64,000 nt of DNA from Phoronis australis (taxonomy: Eukaryota; Phoronida; Phoronidae). The stretch covers positions 606,290 to 670,289 of the forward strand of contig NMRA01000072.1 of NCBI GenBank assembly GCA_002633005.1, given 5' to 3'. The notes below the pieces were generated by a model. That model had not been told where the DNA came from. It did no database searches and worked only from the letters and a program-made list of their open reading frames with translations. Positions 13,001-25,064 of the stretch are shown piece after piece. The number at the start of each line of letters is the position of its first letter. Within the stretch, counting starts at the first letter, position 1. A program made the translations under genes and the position numbers.

Positions 13001-16000
13001 TCTAAAATATTTCATTTTCGTTTCGCACAACTTTAATTTTTTTTTCATAAAAATCATAAAAGTTATATTTTTGATAGACCTTCATGCAAAATTAGAACAC
13101 ATTAAAAATAATTCCTAAAAGAACACGCATAAATATAGATTATTACATGACGAAGTCGTTATCCCCCGTTATCTAGAGCCTGAGTGGATTTTGGAGAATT
13201 ATCGCCCGAGGGGCGTTAGCCCCGAGGGTGATAATTCTACAAAATCCACGAGGGCTCTAGATAAGGGGGATAACGACTGAGAACATGTAATAATCTATTT
13301 ATACCACATACTAAACGAGAAACATTGCAATGAATCGATCTACCTTTCTCGACTCGCCTCGGCTTTGTAACTACTTTCTATGTCAGAGGCCTGGGGTCGG
13401 AGGTCGTGACCTTTTAAGAAAAGCCGAGCTATTTTTGTCAAATAATGCTTATACTCAAAACCAATTGAAAACTTAAATATAATAGAAATAAACTGAATTT
13501 ATAAATTAAGGTTTACCAACTATTATAGCTTAAAACACGTTTTTGTCACGCTAAGCTTCGACCGGGAAATTATCGTCTGCTAAAGTAGGTTACCAATGGT
13601 AACTGAATATAATTCTCAAGTCAAAGATCCTGACGACACGATACCCGCATTCAAACTGGAGATCGGTGATTTACAAGTAAGAGGACATGAGAGAAAATTT
13701 TCACTGAATTAGGATATCATTTTTATGGAAATTATNNNNNNNNNNNNNNNNNNNNNNNNNNNNNNNNNNNNNNNNNNNNNNNNNNNNNNNNNNNNNNNNN
13801 NNNNNNNNNNNNNNNNNNNNNNNNNNNNNNNNNNNNNNNNNNNNNNNNNNNNNNNNNNNNNNNNNNNNNNNNNNTGGAGACAGTTTGAGATTCATAGATC
13901 CTTATAATTGAAAAAATGTTCATTGAAATTATAGACACATGGTGAACAGAGACACCTGGTGGCTGCCAAAAGTATTGTTCACAAGCTACTTTAATTTTTG
14001 ACAATGTTGGACAAGACAACTAGTTCTTGTCTGTCAATCATCTAAGTTCTTAACAGGTCCTCCTGGAGGCAATTTGTTTGCAAGTGTTGGATTAAAAATA
14101 ATTAAAAAATTATGGGTCATGGGTTAGAGAAATAAATGAAAAATATGGGCGGTGGGTACGAAATAAAAGTGCCTTCCCCCCCCTCCCATACAGATTTTGC
14201 TGGAACAGCCCTTAAATGACCCATCAACAGAGAAGCAAAAATGCTCAGAAGTCCTAACTTTTTTCATGTGAAGACTACATTTCTGCTCAGTAGTTGATTT
14301 TTGATAAAGTCCTGTAAAGATGTATAGTCTCATTAAATTGTGATGTGCAAATGAAGTACTAATTTACAAACAACCCGGGTCCTCCAGTCTGCCGGAAACT
14401 ACAGATCACAGTCTGAAATCAATCAGTTACAGTGTTCCCTTAGTCAAATTGTTGATTAGCACCGTAAACTGAAAAGCATTTCTGTGACACCAGTATGCAC
14501 TTCTTATTGTAACGTAACATCATGTTTGATACTCGTATGTGGAATAATACTAAGTATGAAATGTTTACTTCACGAAAATTAAAAAGAATAACTTAAATTT
14601 GAATGTTTTTTTATCAATTATTTGAAAAGCATATTCTAAAACACAGAAATCCTAGATCGGTAGAACTACAAGAACAGTGGACACTATGAGTCTATTTTTG
14701 CTGAGTAGTTTTTATTTACTCAAACATGTACTCAATACCTAGTCTGGGGGCATCTGCACCAGGTAAATAGTGTATGAATGGGGCTCATATAATCACACTG
14801 ATAATAATATTAATTTGCAAAGTTGCCTTTGAAGAATAAATGGTGAAAAAACAAGAATCGAGAATGTAACAAATGGAATGCAGAAACATGACAGGCCAAC
14901 TACTAAGCCTCAAGTAGGCCCACCTTCATATGTACTGACTACACGACACCCTCTCCGCGCTAGAATCTCGGCACTTGCTTCAGTACACCACTTGTGACCA
15001 TCCAAAAATCTGGAACAAAAGCAAGGCAATGAGTTATTCAATATCGATGACACCTGTAAAGGATTCACTAGAAGTACAGTACTATAAATCTATAGACACA
15101 CTACCACTAAAACAAGCTTACAGCATTTTTGCAACAAAATACATTAAGGTATCCACTTATAGACGATTTCTGAATGAGCCCTTCAGGCCTCAAAAAATGG
15201 TTTGTATGTCTGGCACAGGACACATACATGTGGTAAAAACTGGCATGATGTTATTGATTTATTTTCACGTTGAGATCATCATCATCATAAGAAAGCATTA
15301 TCAAGAATCCTTTCCTATGACACATGGAAAGTTGTCGGTACTTGATATATTTTAAAAAAAGTTTCCATATGTAGGGCTAGTTTTGCATAGACATCGGCCA
15401 CCTCAAGATTCCAGTAGTTTTTGTGCTGTAGATTTGTTTGATGACATTACAATTGGGGCTTATGCGTCATAGTACTCCTTCCTAAAGGAGTAGGTGCAAA
15501 ATGTGTAACAACACAGCCTCAACTGCGCTGTATGCCACAACAACAGGCATTAGGCATCACACCATGTCTGCAACTCCTGTATGCACGCACCCAGAGGGGG
15601 GGGGGGCTCAGGCGAAGTGGACAAAAAGGTTCGCCTCAGAGAAACCAAAACTGCCAAGAAAGTAGAAAACGCGACCAAAGTCCACTAAAAAGAAGGAACT
15701 ACCAAAAATCGGCAAATGCACAGTTCATAGCTCTGAAGGTATCCCGTGAATCTCAGTAAAAGGTCCACATTCTCAAAAATTCGAGCCCCCCATTTTTTAA
15801 ACTCAGTGTACACATGCTCCTTGAATAACACATTGCGTGGACACAACCAGGCTAATTAGTGTGATGTTATCTGGTTGTAATCAGTGAAAAGAGTGTGATT
15901 CTTTTCGACATAAATTACTGGACATTTACAAGTTGTCTGTCAGGTGACTGATTACCTGGAGAAAAGCTCGTCAAGCTCTTGTCTGCAATGTTAAAGTCTA

Positions 16001-19000
16001 TGGCAAAACTCAGGGAGACACGTAAGAGTTTCTTTACTCGAGGATGACCTATTTAAACCTTTTATTTGTTTTCATTTCAGATTTATCTGAAAGTGGATAG
16101 TCTGATCAGGCACCACTGTTTTTCAGTTATGTGTTTACAATGTACACAAATGACTTGCTCAAATTTCATCCATTTGCCCTGTATTTGGTCCAAGTAACAG
16201 ATGATAGCAGCACACATCATACAAAGGAGACTAAAAATACCATACACAAAACCAGCAATGGAAAATTTGAGCACAAAAAAATTCTTGTGCACACAAAGAT
16301 AACCAAATACAAATCATTTCTATGTAAATACCTAAATTAAAATTTAAACAATACCAACCGCTGTATTATTTCTTCCTTGGTGTATAACTTAATATCTTTA
16401 CTATTATAATAATTTTCGGCGTGCATGAAACTGTGTAACGACTTGGAGAGCCTCTTGCCAAACATAGCCTGCAAAATGACGAAATTATGATCATCACATA
16501 ATTTAGGGAGCACTTTTCGGGCACTGAAGCTATGCTTCAAATGCAGAAACTGTAAGAAAATATTATTGCTGCAGTTAGGAAGACAGTGCAGTATAGTGGA
16601 GAAGACTACAAACTCTCACTTGTAAGACTCCAGTTTGAAACCTGTGTTCAGTATCAGACTATGAGTATGCATTAGCTCAGCCAGTAGCCAGGATTAGGCA
16701 AGAAATGTTTTGAATTTCTAAAATCTTTTGGTGAACCTCTCAATATTGCGCAAAAATTGGTGCCCTTAATGAGCCAAAGAGTGTGCGACGCAACCAGTTT
16801 CCAATGCTTTATTGTTAAGAAATTCTGCAGTAGTTAAAGATAACGCTACAAGAGACAATGCTACAGTACGTTCAACTCAATGTACATGTAAATTCGACAT
16901 CAGGCATTGTTTGGAGACTGATTGGTGGATGGTGTTGAGATTATTGTCTCAGACAGCCACAGAGACAGGTTGTTCATCGAAGAATTTTTAATAGAAAATC
17001 ACCAGGCTCACTGTTCACTTTGTGCCAACCAGTCTTCGTTCGACCTTCAGCTGTGGTGACCAGTTGTTAGTACGCTTGTGCATTATGACTCAACTGCATT
17101 ACTATTTTAAAATTTATGTTTCAGCCTGTATGCTCAACTGAAGATGCTTTACAAAGAAAAGTTGATGTGGTTTACAGCTACGTTCTTTGTCCTAGTCGTT
17201 CTTTCAAAATTCGAAAGCACCACGTTGAATTTGCAGGTAATAATTTAATTTGTGAAACTCTTTTGAGTAAACAAGTAGAAAAGGATATAATCTAAGACTT
17301 GTAATTCTCATGCCAATGAAGTATCGCCAATAATCCTTTTACTTACACCAGGGAACACAAAAGGCATCAGATTGTCAAGCAACACCATCTTGTCAACACA
17401 TTCAGGGAACATAGCGGCAAACTGTCAACACAAAAGAACAAAAAAGTTAACTTTAGAGAATCAGGAAACCGTGTATGTATCAATATTTAATCGAGTGCAA
17501 CTAACTGAAATTGCTTTATAAAATCTACAAAATTTGGTGTTAAAAATAAGGAATTCAAAACACACTTTTAATACAAGAAGACTATGAGCTTGAAAGATGT
17601 TTTTCTATAGATCTACCATGTTGATGGAGGGTGTCACTTAAAGCAAGCTGAACACTTTACCAAAAAGCAGATCTGTGCTCCAAGACTGTGACCAATTAAG
17701 GTGAACTTGGTCCAACCCAGCTCTACAAATAGGGTAAATATATTGGTGATGATACACACATGGAACAAGAATAAATACATATTAGAGACTGTATTCAAAA
17801 TATAAAACCTAGTCCAAGTCACTGATTGCAGGTAAAGAAATGAACACCGTCTCGTCTATGTTTCAGAAAAGCATTGTGTACAAAAAAAACAAAAGGCTCA
17901 TTGAACAGATAAAGCATTAAAATTTTCCTTATCCACATCAGAAAAATGAAAAAAGTACAATATTCATTGTTGCCGTGATTATAAACAAGACCAACAAGGA
18001 GTGTTGAAATGCACCCACAAAAAAACAAAACTGCCATTACGAGACGCCACAGTAGTCAAAGTCATCAGAAAATCATTGTCAGACCTCTTCTTCATAGTAA
18101 GAACATACATGCCAATTTTCACCATTGTCCTTAGAGTGGTTTGGTTTATAGATAGGCGGACGCCAAAAAACAGATTCGAAACAGTAAAAACGACCACTAA
18201 GAGGCAAAAAACACCTCGAATCCATCCGAAAACGGGAGGAGAGCATTATCTTACTAATTGATGCCTATATGCCAAATTTTAAGAAAATCCGTTGAGGACC
18301 ATGGTAGATACAAAAACTAAAATTGACGCTAAGCGGCACATAGGTAGTCCATCTGAAAGGAACACATGTTCAAAATTTCATGAATATATATCAAAGGGTT
18401 TTGGAGATAGAGCAGCAGACATCGGACAGGGATGATGGCATAATATGTCTACATAAGAATATGTGGGTGCATAAAAAGCGCTCTCCAGAAATCACCATGC
18501 AGAGTACTAGGACTTCTCAGTGCCGCTGCAACAGCACAATCACTGCAGGTCATATTCATCTTGCATAGTGAGTTATGAGATTTATCACTACACCCACCAA
18601 TCAATGGTAAAGTCCTGTACCTGCACAATGTGTTTACAACATTGTCAGTGAGAGATCAAACAGACTCTCGACCTTATTCTAAGTTTTAAAGAAAAGTCTT
18701 CAAAGAAATAACTGCTTATTCTAAAGAAACGTTTCTGCAATATGGCCTCTGTATGTAAACTGGTCATTGTTGCTGTTTGTTATACTTATGCAAGTGATAA
18801 GTGGCCTAAATAAAAATTTTAATTCTTATTTAATGAAGTTTGTGTTCATCGCTGCTTTGATTATCACTAGCATAACCTATTCATCATCTTACCTTCTACA
18901 ACTCTTTTCACATCCACGACATAGTCTGTGAAGTAAAGAAGGACACCTGGTGGTCTGTGAGAAGAACAACCATGACCAGGTAGATCGATCGCAACAAAAT

Positions 19001-22000
19001 ACACATCTGAAATTGCAGTGGTAAACAACATGAAAACACTACAAGCCAGCTGATCAAAACAACACTACAGCCCTTTTGGAAAAATAATAAAATGTGTGAA
19101 AACAGGACCCCTGAGAAAAGAACTAAGTTCACTTTCACATTAAGTCTCAAATTACTCAATTTCTATATTTAAATCATTACTTGGTGAAATGAAATCTCTC
19201 CAAGTATGTTGCTTTGTCATAAATTTCTTTTTTGTTTTTTGCTTGTTTCTTTGTTTGCACGCCACAGATCGCAATTCCTATCATATCAATGCGAAATTTA
19301 CACACGTGTCTCACGAATGGTTAAAACCGGACACAAGATGGTACTGTGGCGGCCATTTTTTACGTTTTTGATTTGTGGAGCTGCCGTTTCTAGTTGGATT
19401 TTCCCGATTTTTTTTCTGTGGATAGATCATTCCAAGTGCTATTACACATGTGTCATTTGTGTTTCTCTAGGCCTTACTGCTCTTGAGTTATTCGAGGGGG
19501 CAGTTATCCAATTAACTGAGTTTTTGTGACATCTTCGGCGGCCCCAGACGGATCTGTCTGAAATTTGGTATGTGGATAGATTTTTTCAAATGCTATCAGC
19601 ATTGTGAAAGTCGTTTCTTGCTATGACTTAACGTTCTGGCTCACAATATTTGAGATTTATTGCTCAGTTCTTTTGTTGGTATTCATAACTGTGCTCTGTT
19701 AACCCATCGTATTTGACCTAGAGATGGCACTTTCCATCTGATCAGCATGAAATTTACGTACAGTGTTTATTTAGTCAATAGCCCGACGTCATTTGTTCTT
19801 AGGCGAAATTGCATGTAAGATGGCGCTGTGATGCCATTTTTTATTATTTAATTATGTTTGCCGTTTTCAAATTTGGTTATCTAATACATTGATGTAATAA
19901 GCTTCAGTGTCATGGTTGTTGATGTTCTGGGTTTCGTAGTTGGTCTAACCTTTAAATTTTTATTTTATTTCCCCCAAGTTATTTAGCTCCTCAAATTGCT
20001 TCCATTTACTATTTCAGAGGCTTACTTCATCACTACAAACGCTCGAAATTTTGTAATTAAACGTTGTTGGTGATCGCTATAATGTACAGTTAACTAGTAC
20101 ACTAAAAAAATTTCATGAAAAATTCTGCATGGAAATTAAAGAAAATGAAATTTCACTTCTTGACCTTATTGTTTCCCACATTGAAGAATTTTTTACCAAA
20201 GAAAATACTGACACAAAAAGAACTCAAGTGGCACAAACGTAAAGTTCTATAAATACCAAGCGAATCTATTATAAAATTACACAGTAGTGGTAAATACTGG
20301 GATTTTCTATAGATAAGCCCACCCGATGAAATGCCCATGGGCATTTACTTAGAAAATTATGTTGAATGCCAATAGGCATTTATTTAGTGTTGCAATTTCT
20401 GGTGTCAAGTGTCCAGATAGTGGGGCGTTTATTCGGAAAATGTTCTCTTTAACGCCCACTTAGCGTCAACTTTTAGTCACAAATTCAATTTTGTGGAGCT
20501 TTTTTCATTTATAAAGACGAACAAAAAGTTGGCAAATTATGCATTTACTGGGTTAATTTTAAGTAAAAAATGTCAAAGCAGGAAACCTCTTAATCATGGT
20601 CCATGGATTGTGTATTCAGTTCATGTTGCATTTGCATAGCCAAAACTGTGACTTTCCATTTACACAATCCCCTTTTGGTATTACTAAAATGCATGAAAAT
20701 TTCATTGGCTTATCTACGGAAATTCCCAGTAACAGACAGTTAGCTCACATTGGTTCAACAAAAGTGCCATTATATATTAAGCAGTCTCCCTGATGTTATT
20801 TACCTGCAGGTAGAAATGGCACAAGTCCATCAAATGTGTTGGCATTATCTAGAAACCCATGTAAACCAAGCACAGGAGTGCCGCCCACCTTCCCCCACGC
20901 CTTGGCTGCGATATGTCCCCATGGTACAGGTATCTCAAGCTCTTGAATGTCCTGAATTATAGATGAACATAGCTGAAAATGCTTTAGCCAGATAAAGACT
21001 GACCATATCTCAGTAACGCGTAACTGAATAGAAAGAAATTCTACAATTTGGAAGAAGGAAAATTATAGTTTTCTTGATTAGAAATTGTCTCACACTTCTG
21101 AAACTCACAATGAAGGCTGCTCGAAATGGAAAAATCATGGAGTGGATGTGGTACTGTTTCATATCAATGTCAATGTACAACTTCAAGTTATCCTTGCAAA
21201 ATGAAAAGGGAATTCTCACCTAATGAGAATATAACTAAGACGACATTCAAATTTATGAGAAACAAACCTTACTATAGCGAGAATACAATGAAAATCTAGT
21301 GAGAATGCAGTGAGAATCTAACTAGATTCCACAGCGTTCTCACTCAATGACAATTTGTCTTCCTGCATAGCCTTTCTTAATATAAAATCTCACTGAGTAA
21401 GATTAATTCTCAAAGGGTGAGATTCTCACTGGAAGAGTTTATCATTAAGTGAGATTTGTGAACTGCGTACATTTTAGGAATTGAAATTATATGACAATTC
21501 AAAGCTGTTGGTAACCCAAATGTTTCTCAATTATCTGTGAGTTTATCTTGAAATTCGACAGAAGGTAATTACATGAACACGGCTTGATTAGGTGTTTGAA
21601 CTTTAATATTATTTTTAGCCCTGTGTTATACCATATATTTTAAGCTGGTTAGAAGCATTATTGTGAAGAGGGAAAGTATAGTAATTCAAATAAAAACTGT
21701 AGGTCTAAACTGTGTAGTGGGTGTATCATATATGATGCAACACAACAATACTATGATTCTTAACAACAATTCTAACACCTAATGCCCTAATGGAGAATAA
21801 AAAGGAAAATACTAAAACCTCAGCAGCCAGAACTGAATGGAAGCATCAGTTTATTAAATGGATAACTAAAACAATCAAAGCTCAGAATTAACAATCAATT
21901 CCAAAAGCACCAATTTCAGAGCCCAAAGTTTAAGAGTCCCAAAATTGAAGCACTGTCCCCCGCAAACTTTGAGTGTTCATAAAGAAATCGAAATTATCAA

Positions 22001-22630
22001 ATATGTTGCAAGAACATCTTCAAATTTTACGAGTGATTTTATAAATGCCAGGGCTGTCGATGCCTTGATTTTGGAGCCAAATATCCACCATGCAAAATAT
22101 TTTAAAATCTTGTGAATTTCCCCACATCAGGTTCAGCAATTAGGCTTCCAATCTCCTCACACACAAGAGTGAATGATCTGAAAATGTCTTTGAACTTTTC
22201 ATCTTTTGTCAAACTTGATTTTATGATGAAGGGTGATTGGGTTTCGTCAAATACCCAGACGCAAACATTGTCACTGAGGTCATTGTTTGCACTTGTGTGG
22301 TCATTACTGAACCATAGCGGCATAGCCTAGTTTAGCCCCTATTTATCGCAGTATCATACGACCGGCTGATTAAAGACGCCTGTGTTTTAGCCAAGGATTA
22401 GAAACAGATTCGGATCACAGGCACCTTTGATCAGCCCTCAACTATACACTAAATAAAGAGCTTTCTCTTTATTATACTTATAGTATATGGTCGAGGGCTA
22501 CTTAAAAGGTGCCTGTGATTCGGATTAACATCATTAACGATTAACAGCAATTTGACAGAAAAACAACAAACAGAACGGCGAAGGTCAGAGTGAAAGTTAC
22601 CATATGATTATCACAAGCCTGTTCTTCCAT
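10093..22630 (-). CDS. SERHL2: Serine hydrolase-like alpha/beta hydrolase (SERHL/SERHL2 type)
   Basis: Coding exons in transcript order: 22630-22601, 20951-20804, 19006-18893, 17722-17661, 17421-17347, 16468-16359, 15009-14924, one missing exon, 11044-10945, 10203-10093. Phases agree across every junction seen and require the missing exon to enter at phase 1 and leave at phase 2. The protein starts MEEQACDNHM and continues with IPVPWGHIAAKAWG and LHGFLDNANTFDGLVP, typical of this family. Later come VAIDLPGHGCSSH, the nucleophile elbow GHSLGA (catalytic Ser), MFPECVDKMVLLDN and, near the end, VDGNHHVHL with the likely catalytic His. Known relatives are about 300-residue alpha/beta hydrolases, found in peroxisome-linked vesicles in mammals, with no settled substrate. 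Exon 6 appears to use a weak donor, CG|GTTGGT, because this keeps frame into FLDGHKWC. The gene is probably functional. The symbol is by family; SERHL versus SERHL2 cannot be told apart here. Confidence 0.9.
12176..12285. mobile_element. Short MITE-like element with inverted ends
   Basis: The left end GGGTTCGTTTCATGAAA is matched in inverted form by the right end TTTCATGAAACGGAGCCC, about 110 bp apart in a SERHL intron. There is no coding capacity. This fits a very short inverted-repeat element; target-site duplication was not clear. Confidence 0.5.
13131..13301. repeat. 171-bp foldback (palindromic) element
   Basis: Nearly the whole segment is one inverted repeat. AAATAGATTATTACATG-type ends pair, followed by GTCGTTATCCCCC with GGGGGATAACGAC, ATCTAGAGCC with GGCTCTAGAT, and AGAATTATC with GATAATTCT, closing on CGAGGGGCGTTAGCCCCGAG. 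It sits in a SERHL intron. It is likely a foldback MITE; it could form a strong cruciform or RNA hairpin. Confidence 0.75.
13736..13874. other. Assembly gap (139 N)
   Basis: This run of N is the only long gap in the window. It lies inside the SERHL gene where one coding exon is missing, and is just large enough to hold an exon of about 100 bp. Confidence 0.95.
17990..18475 (-). mobile_element. Helentron-like non-autonomous element (HINE), short copy
   Basis: On the minus strand it begins TATGCACCCACATATTC, continues into a degenerate GCCATCATCCCTGTCC segment and CTCTATCTCCAAAACCCTTTG, and ends GGGTGCATTTCAACACTCC TTGTTGG. These match both ends of the larger copies at 54081 and 56321. It has only one or two internal modules. 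It lies in the SERHL intron between exons 3 and 4, in the sense direction of that gene. Confidence 0.7.
21190..21440. repeat. Short GTGAGAAT-rich repeat patch
   Basis: The octamer GTGAGAAT and its complement ATTCTCAC recur many times in about 250 bp of the first SERHL intron. The clustering suggests a decayed short-unit repeat or inverted-repeat element. No gene is present. Confidence 0.4.
22408..22524. repeat. Foldback element in first SERHL intron
   Basis: GATTCGGATCACAGGCACCTTT and TCAGCCCTC on the left pair with GAGGGCTAC and AAAGGTGCCTGTGATTCGG on the right; an inner AATAAAGAG/CTCTTTATT pair closes the hairpin. It lies 77 bases downstream of the SERHL first-exon donor. Probably a MITE; a regulatory hairpin is possible but unproven. 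Confidence 0.6.
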
Positions 22631-25064
22631 TGCAACGAATTTTGATGCTCTTTAGACGAACAGACTTTCTAGAGCGTGTGAACCGCAGAACATCTCAGAA
22701 TACGCAGAGGATCGACCATCCCAAGACTGAACTTTGTACTAGCTGCATGACCTTGAACTTGAAAGTATCGCCATCTTCTGGTAGCTATATATATTATTAT
22801 TTTCTGCGTTCGGACGACACCCTTTATGCAACAATCCATATAAAATGTTGTTAACAAGCTTTTGGCTATGCATATTTCGTAAGTAAACATAATGTTTGCC
22901 AGAGAGGTCAAATAGTACATTTAAAGTTACTGTGCACATTGTTGATGGTCCTACATGAAACCCATGACCTACCTCTTCACTATTGGAGATCGTTTTAGTC
23001 GTCCACCTACCGCCAAATCCAAATTCATTAATTCATTTGGCAAGTGAATACTGCTGAAGACGTTATCAATGACTACCAGGTTTAGAGTATGTTCGAGAGA
23101 TCACTCTATACGTGTTGTCATGGAATTGTGTATCTCACAATTGCAACCCTAGATTAACACTCAATGACGCTGACCCGACACTGTTCCGAGTGATTCAGCC
23201 GAGCAAGGGCCACGGCCATTTGATGCCTCTTAGAAATTAGAGTCTTAACCAGTCGGTGAATGAGCAGTTTCCTTTCTTTGTTTCTGTGTGCGGCTGAGGT
23301 ATCTTCTTAAACAGCGATATGACAGCTATACTGAATTGTAGAATGAATACAGTTCGAAGAGACTGAACATCGCACCTGGACTTTATATGTCGTGTCAGTG
23401 GCAGCCTAGCCCTTAAACTAGGCCTAACATTTTTTCATTTTGTGATGTCTGCCTCCCACATTTTTCAATTTGTAATATCTGCCCCCCCCCCAAAAAAAAA
23501 AGGACACACACAAAAGTACACGCCCCATGATTAGCTCAGCATAATAAATACCTACTGTTGGCGCAGCTATATGCCAGAAGCTTTTTGGCGAATTATGCCT
23601 TGCAGTGACTAAAACATCAAAGTCAGGTTGTTAGAGATACCTTTTGCGCATAGAGGGACACCTGAGGAGGTCGTCTATGTATTTAATTCCTTCTACCTCG
23701 AATAAATACTCTCATTATCAAACTTTTTCTTCGAGCAGTCCATCTATCAGTTCCTAATATCGGTAACTCGTGATTTTTAACACTGCGCCTGGCAGGTGGC
23801 ATGACGTATATATCCCCTAGCGTGTGTTCTGGGTCCACCACCATCAGGCATGTAGCCTCTCCATTCACCACTTGGAAGTCTTACACACATTACGGGGGGA
23901 GGGGGGGNCTTGTGGGTCTTACTAGTATCTTAATTGGGTGCCCAATGTTGAAAAATCCACCTGTACCGAGATTCAAACCGGGTGTCTGCGGTGTTTGAGC
24001 CAACCATCCAAACCTTTTGGCTAAGAGACAATTAACTATTGGCAAGCAGTTTAGAGAAGCTTTATTTGGTGGTACATCATTCCCGGAAGTCACTTGATCC
24101 CTCATTCCTGCACATGCCTCGGGTAGGGTCAATGCTTCACTACAGTCTCTTCAGCCACATATATAAAATTAGTACGCTGAAAATAATACTTGTCTAAATT
24201 GCTTTCATTATTCAGCAGCTTCTTGTTGTGAGTGCTAATAATTTTTCAGAATATTTTGTCATGGTAGCTATGGCAAGGAGCTTGAACACAGAAAAGAATT
24301 AATTTGGTGCTACATATCTTTTAGGGAAAAAATGGAAATAAGGTTTCACTTGTCCACTATATTGTGTCTGAAATTAGTGAGATTTGTTTCAAAGCAAAGG
24401 TTTGCTGCCAGCATGGTATACGAATGCTAAACTAAGGTGTATGCTCATTGAAGACTGTTCTCTGTTCTTTTAAAGTGTCCAACCTGAACAGTTTCTCGTC
24501 AAATTTATTTTTGTATTAAAGTATGCATGTGTGATAAAAAATATGTTCATAAGTCATTTCTGGTTTTTGTGATCATTGTTGAATAAGATCCCTGTAAATT
24601 TGTCAATTGTGTAATTTGATCACCTTTTCAGGTGTGTTGAACCTGCAAATCAAGCAGCAAGTTGACTGGAAAGTTCGACAAGTATGATACATGACCTGCA
24701 TGACAGGTAAAGGTATATCGGGTTGCTGCAGTGATGAAGATGTAATATTCAAGAATGTCCATCAAATCATTGGCTTCAACAACTAATTAGCTGCATTTGA
24801 TTAGATGCCTCTACAGTTTGAAATATTGCCATTATAAAGTATTGGTGATTGTATCTACTAAAAAGCTCTGAAAGGTCAATTCTAGCTCTGAAATGTCATA
24901 TTCTCAATTCCCAGCCATGTCTTCGCATGTGATTCACAAGTTTTACATTAGTATCTGACATTTAATTGGTTCACTCTTGGACTATTCCTGACTGAATATC
25001 CAAAGGTATTTTCCCACAGTGCTTAGTAATAAGTTCATTTTCTACTTTTCCAGAAATTGTGACA
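22631..25064. promoter_or_regulatory. Divergent upstream region of SERHL (-) and DNA2 (+)
   Basis: The two start codons face apart across 2.4 kb. The DNA2 start lies just after a splice acceptor (TTTTCCAG at 25046-25053), so at least one noncoding DNA2 exon should lie in this interval. It also contains homopolymer runs near 23483-23500, a single N at 23908 next to poly-G, and a tRNA-like SINE. No TATA box or defined promoter could be assigned. Confidence 0.45.
23925..24065 (-). mobile_element. tRNA-derived SINE-like segment
   Basis: On the minus strand it reads GGATGGTTGGCTCAAACACC, which resembles a pol III A box, then about 20 bases later CCCGGTTTGAATCTCGG, a good B-box match. The arms do not make a clean tRNA acceptor stem, so it is called tRNA-derived rather than a tRNA gene. 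Confidence 0.5.

Larger units (their letters stand above)
11045..14923 (-). other. SERHL intronic region expected to hold one missing exon
   Basis: Between the exon ending in the residues VVSTYEG and the exon starting A-N-Q-G-I-E, related proteins have roughly 30-40 residues including an LLIK-like beta strand. I could not find an exon with the required phases in the readable bases. A foldback (13131-13301), a small MITE (12176-12285) and the N gap (13736-13874) lie here. A direct duplication of a short CCCAGTCACCTGACTACCATGTGA unit occurs at about 11716-11762. Confidence 0.6.

Noticed and set aside
14975-15355. 126-codon plus-strand open frame
   Set aside because: It overlaps a well-supported SERHL exon on the other strand and resembles no known protein.
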